This document shows, piece after piece, positions 6,350 to 9,286 of a DNA stretch of 9,286 bases; the first letter of the stretch is position 1, and every line of letters starts with the position of its first letter. Both the position numbers and the translations under genes were made by a program. Origin of the DNA: an uncultured Lachnospiraceae bacterium (GTDB taxonomy: Bacteria; Bacillota_A; Clostridia; Lachnospirales; Lachnospiraceae); NCBI GenBank assembly GCA_910585855.1, contig CAJUGZ010000170.1:1-9286 (forward strand). Direction: 5' to 3'. The notes under the pieces were generated by a model. That model searched no databases. It was not told where the DNA came from and was given only the letters and a program-made list of their open reading frames with translations.

Positions 6350-6460
6350 TTATTGTTCGACCGCCGTTTCCGACTGTAACTCGCTCAGGTTGGCACCTTC
6401 CATTTCTTGGGGTTGCCGTGACTTCATCGATCCTTTGTATCTCCATCACTCTGAATAAGG
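6349..6460 (-). promoter_or_regulatory. SAM-I (S-box) riboswitch aptamer upstream of metK
   Basis: Minus strand, about 112 nt. P1 pairs CTTATT with AATAAG, with the family's terminal GAACAATAAG on the 3' side. P2 is GTGA/TCAC, with the kink-turn element ATGGAG/GATGAAG. P3 pairs GGCA with TGCC around the highly conserved CGGCAACC and GGAAGGTGCCAA. The P4 side is less regular. P2b is short (GAT/ATC) and deviates from the usual GGGA/CCC pattern. Binding of S-adenosylmethionine stabilises P1 and lets the downstream terminator form, reducing metK transcription. Confidence 0.93.
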
Positions 6461-6497
6461 GAATCGTTTCTATGAACTTTTTCTTTCTGCTATGGGT

Positions 6498-6526
6498 AGG
6501 ATACACCATTTTCTCTGTTTCGTCAA
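6498..6526 (-). promoter_or_regulatory. Promoter of metK and its riboswitch
   Basis: Minus strand: TTGACG (6526-6521), a 17-bp spacer, then TATCCT (6503-6498). Transcription would start about 30 nt before the aptamer. It lies back to back with the promoter of the HD-GYP gene, about 40 bp apart. Confidence 0.75.
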
Positions 6527-6566
6527 GTACTAAAACAAAAATTATACAGACATTTTTTGTTAACTG

Positions 6567-6595
6567 TTTACTTTTTCCTTTTTGTTGTGTATAAT
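6567..6595 (+). promoter_or_regulatory. Promoter of the HD-GYP gene
   Basis: TTTACT (6567-6572) and TATAAT (6590-6595) are separated by 17 bp, with the start codon 27 bp beyond the -10. The mRNA leader is therefore short and has no room for a structured regulator. Confidence 0.75.
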
Positions 6596-6621
6596 AGGGA
6601 TATAAATGGAGGGGAGCACTC

Positions 6622-7710
6622 ATGACAAAACAATCTATTGCTACAAAAAACTTGATTCCCGGCATGATATTGGCTAATTCTGTTTATAATAATGCCGATC
6701 AGTTAATTCTGCCAAAAGGAAGCCGCATTACCGAGGAATCCATAACCAGATTACAATTCTATGAGATTGATCGTGTACTCATAGAATCTCTTGTACCACT
6801 TGAACCTTCAAATGATGATATCTTTCTTACCACCTATTCCGAACGTGTAAAGGCTTCCGAGGAATTTATCAATTTTAAAAAACAGTTCGATGATACAACA
6901 GCAATTATGAAATTTTCATTGGATGAGGTAGTGGCAGGCAACTCATCCCCACAACTAGTAGAAGATCTCTGCTCTTCTGCTACCAACTTAATCCATACAT
7001 CAGAAAATAATCTAGAACTTTTAGACATGCTCCACAATATGCGTGATTCAGATGATGTTACTTATACTCATTCCTTAAATGTTTCTATTATTTCTGCAAT
7101 TATCGGTCGTTGGCTGCATATGTCAGAAGAAGAGATTAATGCCCTTACTGTATCAGCATTATTTCATGATATCGGCAAACTGCTGATACCACAGGAACTC
7201 CTTCACAAATCATCTAAATTAACAGATGAAGAACTCAATTTAATACGGACACATCCTTACAAGGGCTATCAGTTATTAAAATATACCGGAGTGGACGAGC
7301 AAATCGCACTTGCTGCTATGCAGCATCATGAACGCTGTGATGGTTCTGGATATCCGGGTAAATTAACCAAAAATAATATCAACTCTTTTGCAAAAATTAT
7401 TGCGATTGCTGATGTCTATGACGCTATGACAGCAGCACGTGCCTATCGTGGACCACTTTGTACATTTGAAGTACTGTCAACCTTTGAAAGTGAAGGTTAC
7501 CGTTGTTATGATCCAGCCTATCTAGTTCCGTTTATGCATAATGTAGTAAACAGTTATATCAATAATACCGTACGACTAAATAACGGCGAAAAAGGGGAAA
7601 TCATTATGATCAATAAAAATGCACTTTCTCGTCCGGTTGTCCACTGTGAAGGACAAATCTATCACGATTTACTGCGTGAAAAAGATCTTAAAATTGTTGC
7701 AATCTTATAA
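6622..7710 (+). CDS. HD-GYP domain protein, probable c-di-GMP phosphodiesterase
   Basis: A soluble 362-residue protein without membrane segments. Residues about 1-60 resemble the short N-terminal domain often found ahead of HD-GYP (LIPGMILANSVYN...). The HD-GYP domain covers about 140-320 with the metal and signature residues present: H150, H182-D183 in FHDIGK, H211, H235-H236, GYP at 243-245 within DGSGYPG, and D264 in IADVYDAM. Known members hydrolyse cyclic di-GMP to pGpG or GMP with a di- or tri-metal centre, linking it to motility and biofilm control. Residues about 320-362 form a small beta-rich tail. The ATG at 6622 has GGAGGGG about 7 bp upstream and its own promoter. Activity on c-di-GMP is inferred from the intact motif. 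It is divergent from metK and stands alone. Repeat copy 5 begins 4 bp after its stop. Confidence 0.9.
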   Translation: MTKQSIATKNLIPGMILANSVYNNADQLILPKGSRITEESITRLQFYEIDRVLIESLVPLEPSNDDIFLTTYSERVKASEEFINFKKQFDDTTAIMKFSLDEVVAGNSSPQLVEDLCSSATNLIHTSENNLELLDMLHNMRDSDDVTYTHSLNVSIISAIIGRWLHMSEEEINALTVSALFHDIGKLLIPQELLHKSSKLTDEELNLIRTHPYKGYQLLKYTGVDEQIALAAMQHHERCDGSGYPGKLTKNNINSFAKIIAIADVYDAMTAARAYRGPLCTFEVLSTFESEGYRCYDPAYLVPFMHNVVNSYINNTVRLNNGEKGEIIMINKNALSRPVVHCEGQIYHDLLREKDLKIVAIL

Positions 7711-7713
7711 TAC

Positions 7714-7776
7714 TAAGGTCTGTGAAGGGTCATCATTTCCCGGAACAGACCTTCCTTTGGATTTTGGCGTCCTCCC
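7714..7776 (+). repeat. Structured RNA-like repeat, copy 5 (internally deleted)
   Basis: A 63-bp remnant of the family. It keeps the 5' core GGGTCATCATTTCCCG and then jumps directly to GGAACAGACC and the tail TTGGCGTCCTCCC. The missing part corresponds to about 70 nt between TTTCCCG and GGCCCGG of full copies, which share CCCG, as expected for a deletion between short direct repeats. The inner closing stem AAGGTCTGT/ACAGACCTT is a perfect 9 bp, again with a sequence different from the other copies. The outer left arm is missing, since the right arm TCCTTTGGATTTTGGC has no partner upstream. It sits between the convergent HD-GYP and murA genes. Confidence 0.8.
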
Positions 7777-7788
7777 ATTCAAAATGAA

Positions 7789-7822
7789 ACAGCGCAAAAA
7801 ACATCTCTATCTTCTACGCTGT
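7789..7822. terminator. Weak inverted repeat between convergent genes
   Basis: ACAGCG (7789-7794) pairs with CGCTGT (7817-7822) over a 22-nt loop. A T-rich run follows on the minus strand (TTCATTTTG), and a T-run is also nearby on the + strand (7831-7836). It may end murA or both genes, but the 6-bp stem and large loop make it a poor terminator. Confidence 0.3.
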
Positions 7823-7849
7823 CCTTCCATCTTTTTATAAACGCTACAT

Positions 7850-9145
7850 CTACCCTATTTTCAATTTAAACTTTTGAATATCTTTCTCACACTTTACCTT
7901 TTGAATCTGTGCTCCAAGCCCTGCCAGCTTTACTTCAAAATCTTCATATCCACGTTCAATATAAACAATATCATCAATTACCGAATACCCTTCAGCAGCA
8001 AGTGCAGCAATTACCAAAGCAGCACCTGCCCGCAGATCAGGTGCATTTACCTCTGCACCGGTAAGTCTGGAAACCCCATTAATAATAGCAGTATTTCCGC
8101 CCTCTACTTTAATATCCGCTCCCATTCTTGCCAATTCACCTGCATATTTAAAACGATTTTCAAAAATAGTTTCGGTTACAATACTCGTACCTCGTGCCAA
8201 TGTCAGCACCACTGTCATCTGCGGCTGCATATCAGTCGGAAATCCGGGATAAGGCAGCGTCTTTACATTGGTATGAAAAAGACTGCTCTGCCCAAAAACC
8301 CGAACAGCATCATCTTCTTCCGTAATCTGACAGCCTGTTTCAATCAGCTTTGCAGAAATCGCTTCTAAATGTTTTGGAATTACATTTCGAACAATTACAT
8401 CTCCCTTTGTTGCTGCCGCTGCCATCATAAAAGTACCCGCCTCAATCTGATCCGGAATAATCGAATACTCTGTACCATGCAAAGACTTCACTCCCTTAAT
8501 CCGAATCACATCTGTACCTGCTCCTTTAATCCTTGCGCCCATACTATTTAAAAAATTCGCTGCATCCACCACATGCGGCTCTTTTGCAGCATTTTCCAAA
8601 ATCGTATCTCCTTCTGCCAGCACGGCTGCCATCATTACATTTATTGTTGCTCCTACTGTGGCAAGATCAAAATAAATATGACCTCCTTTTAATCTGTCTG
8701 CATTTGCTTTTACCATACCGCTTTCAATCAATACTTCTGCTCCCAGTGCCTCAAAGCCCTTTTTATGCTGATCGATTGGACGGCTTCCTATATTACAGCC
8801 ACCCGGAAGCGCTACTTCTGCCTGATGATACTTTCCAAGCAAAGCACCCAGTAAATAATAAGATGCCCGAATCTTCTTTATAAACTCATAGTCCACACAT
8901 ACACTGTCAATACTTCTTCCATTTATCTTTACAGAATGAGGCCCAGTCCACTCCACCATCGCTCCTATTTCAGCGACTGCCTGCAGTAATACATTTGTAT
9001 CCCGTACATTTGGTACGTTTTCGATATAAACCGGCTCATCACACATAATTGCTGCTGCAAGAATTGCAAGCGCAGCGTTTTTCGCACCGCCTATCTCCAC
9101 TTCACCGATCAGCGGGATACCACCTTTTATTATATATTGCTCCAT
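7850..9145 (-). CDS. murA: UDP-N-acetylglucosamine 1-carboxyvinyltransferase
   Basis: Cytoplasmic enzyme for the first committed step of peptidoglycan synthesis: transfer of the enolpyruvyl group of phosphoenolpyruvate to the 3'-OH of UDP-GlcNAc. It is a 431-residue inside-out alpha/beta barrel protein of normal length. Key residues are visible: K22 and N23 in GGAKNAAL, the loop cysteine C117 in LPGGCNIGSRPID (the fosfomycin target, equivalent to Cys115), D305 in FPTDMQPQ, R372 in DLRAGAALV, and R398 near the end. Having Cys rather than Asp in the loop predicts fosfomycin sensitivity of the enzyme itself. The ATG at 9145 is preceded by GAGGTG. Low-GC Gram-positives often carry two paralogues; I cannot tell from this window whether this is the MurA or MurZ type. 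It is transcribed alone within the window. Confidence 0.97.
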   Translation of the reverse strand: MEQYIIKGGIPLIGEVEIGGAKNAALAILAAAIMCDEPVYIENVPNVRDTNVLLQAVAEIGAMVEWTGPHSVKINGRSIDSVCVDYEFIKKIRASYYLLGALLGKYHQAEVALPGGCNIGSRPIDQHKKGFEALGAEVLIESGMVKANADRLKGGHIYFDLATVGATINVMMAAVLAEGDTILENAAKEPHVVDAANFLNSMGARIKGAGTDVIRIKGVKSLHGTEYSIIPDQIEAGTFMMAAAATKGDVIVRNVIPKHLEAISAKLIETGCQITEEDDAVRVFGQSSLFHTNVKTLPYPGFPTDMQPQMTVVLTLARGTSIVTETIFENRFKYAGELARMGADIKVEGGNTAIINGVSRLTGAEVNAPDLRAGAALVIAALAAEGYSVIDDIVYIERGYEDFEVKLAGLGAQIQKVKCEKDIQKFKLKIG

Positions 9146-9257
9146 TGCACACCTCTATCGACTTTCCATCTGTTTCCTGACTTCCATCTCTATCTCTCTT
9201 TACATTCTATTTATCTATCCATTATATTCTTGCCACTTAACAAAAAAACTACACCAT

Positions 9258-9285
9258 ATTATAGCATATTTCATAAAAAAGTAAA
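9258..9285 (-). promoter_or_regulatory. Possible promoter of murA
   Basis: On the minus strand TTTACT (9285-9280) and TATAAT (9263-9258) have a 16-bp spacer, about 110 bp upstream of the murA start. A second TATAAT at 9226-9221 lacks a good -35. The window ends here, so a promoter further upstream cannot be excluded. Confidence 0.45.
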
Positions 9286-9286
9286 G

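Noticed and set aside
6231..6665. 144-residue minus-strand ORF and the 31-residue N-terminal extension of metK
   Set aside because: Both would translate the SAM-I leader, including its terminator. The metK start at 6256 has a strong ribosome-binding site and begins with the conserved family N-terminus.
7874..8883. Plus-strand ORFs opposite murA
   Set aside because: They are antisense shadows of a clear murA gene, rich in Cys/His/Ser from complementary codons, without ribosome-binding sites.

Overview
The window looks like chromosomal DNA of a low-GC Gram-positive anaerobe, most likely a Clostridia/Lachnospiraceae-type gut bacterium. The grounds are AT-rich intergenic DNA, strong GGAGG ribosome-binding sites, a SAM-I (S-box) riboswitch on metK, a secreted protein with aromatic/glycine cell-wall-binding repeats, and an OmpR-type two-component pair. 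The genus assignment is inference.

Layout from left to right: (1) 1-384, intergenic, no gene, one long hairpin near the edge. (2) 704-1273 (+), a small secreted cell-wall-binding protein with its own promoter. (3) 3812-1534 (-), a histidine kinase followed by its response regulator. (4) 4627-4094 (-), a small orphan P-loop kinase-like gene. (5) 6256-5072 (-), metK, with promoter, SAM-I riboswitch, antiterminator/terminator leader and a downstream terminator. (6) 6622-7710 (+), an HD-GYP protein, probably a c-di-GMP phosphodiesterase, divergent from metK. (7) 9145-7850 (-), murA, first committed step of peptidoglycan synthesis. The genes are mostly core or housekeeping functions in short independent units, not one pathway.

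The striking feature is a family of about 150-nt, relatively GC-rich repeats scattered between these genes: four full copies (385-534 +, 1384-1532 +, 3872-4046 -, 4769-4932 +) and one internally deleted copy (7714-7776 +). Each has a long closing stem whose sequence differs from copy to copy while pairing is kept, around a nearly invariant core with nested helices and a GNRA tetraloop that varies only within the GNRA rule (GAAA, GCAA, GCAA, GAGA). This is the signature of a conserved RNA fold, not a simple DNA repeat. No protein is encoded in the element. I cannot assign it to a known RNA family from memory; it could be a non-autonomous mobile structured RNA (for example a HEARO/omega-RNA-like relic) or an undescribed family. 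Copies 3 and 4 flank the orphan kinase gene in inverted orientation. Copy 3 lies in the leader of the histidine kinase, and its conserved 3' tail could pair with that gene's ribosome-binding site.
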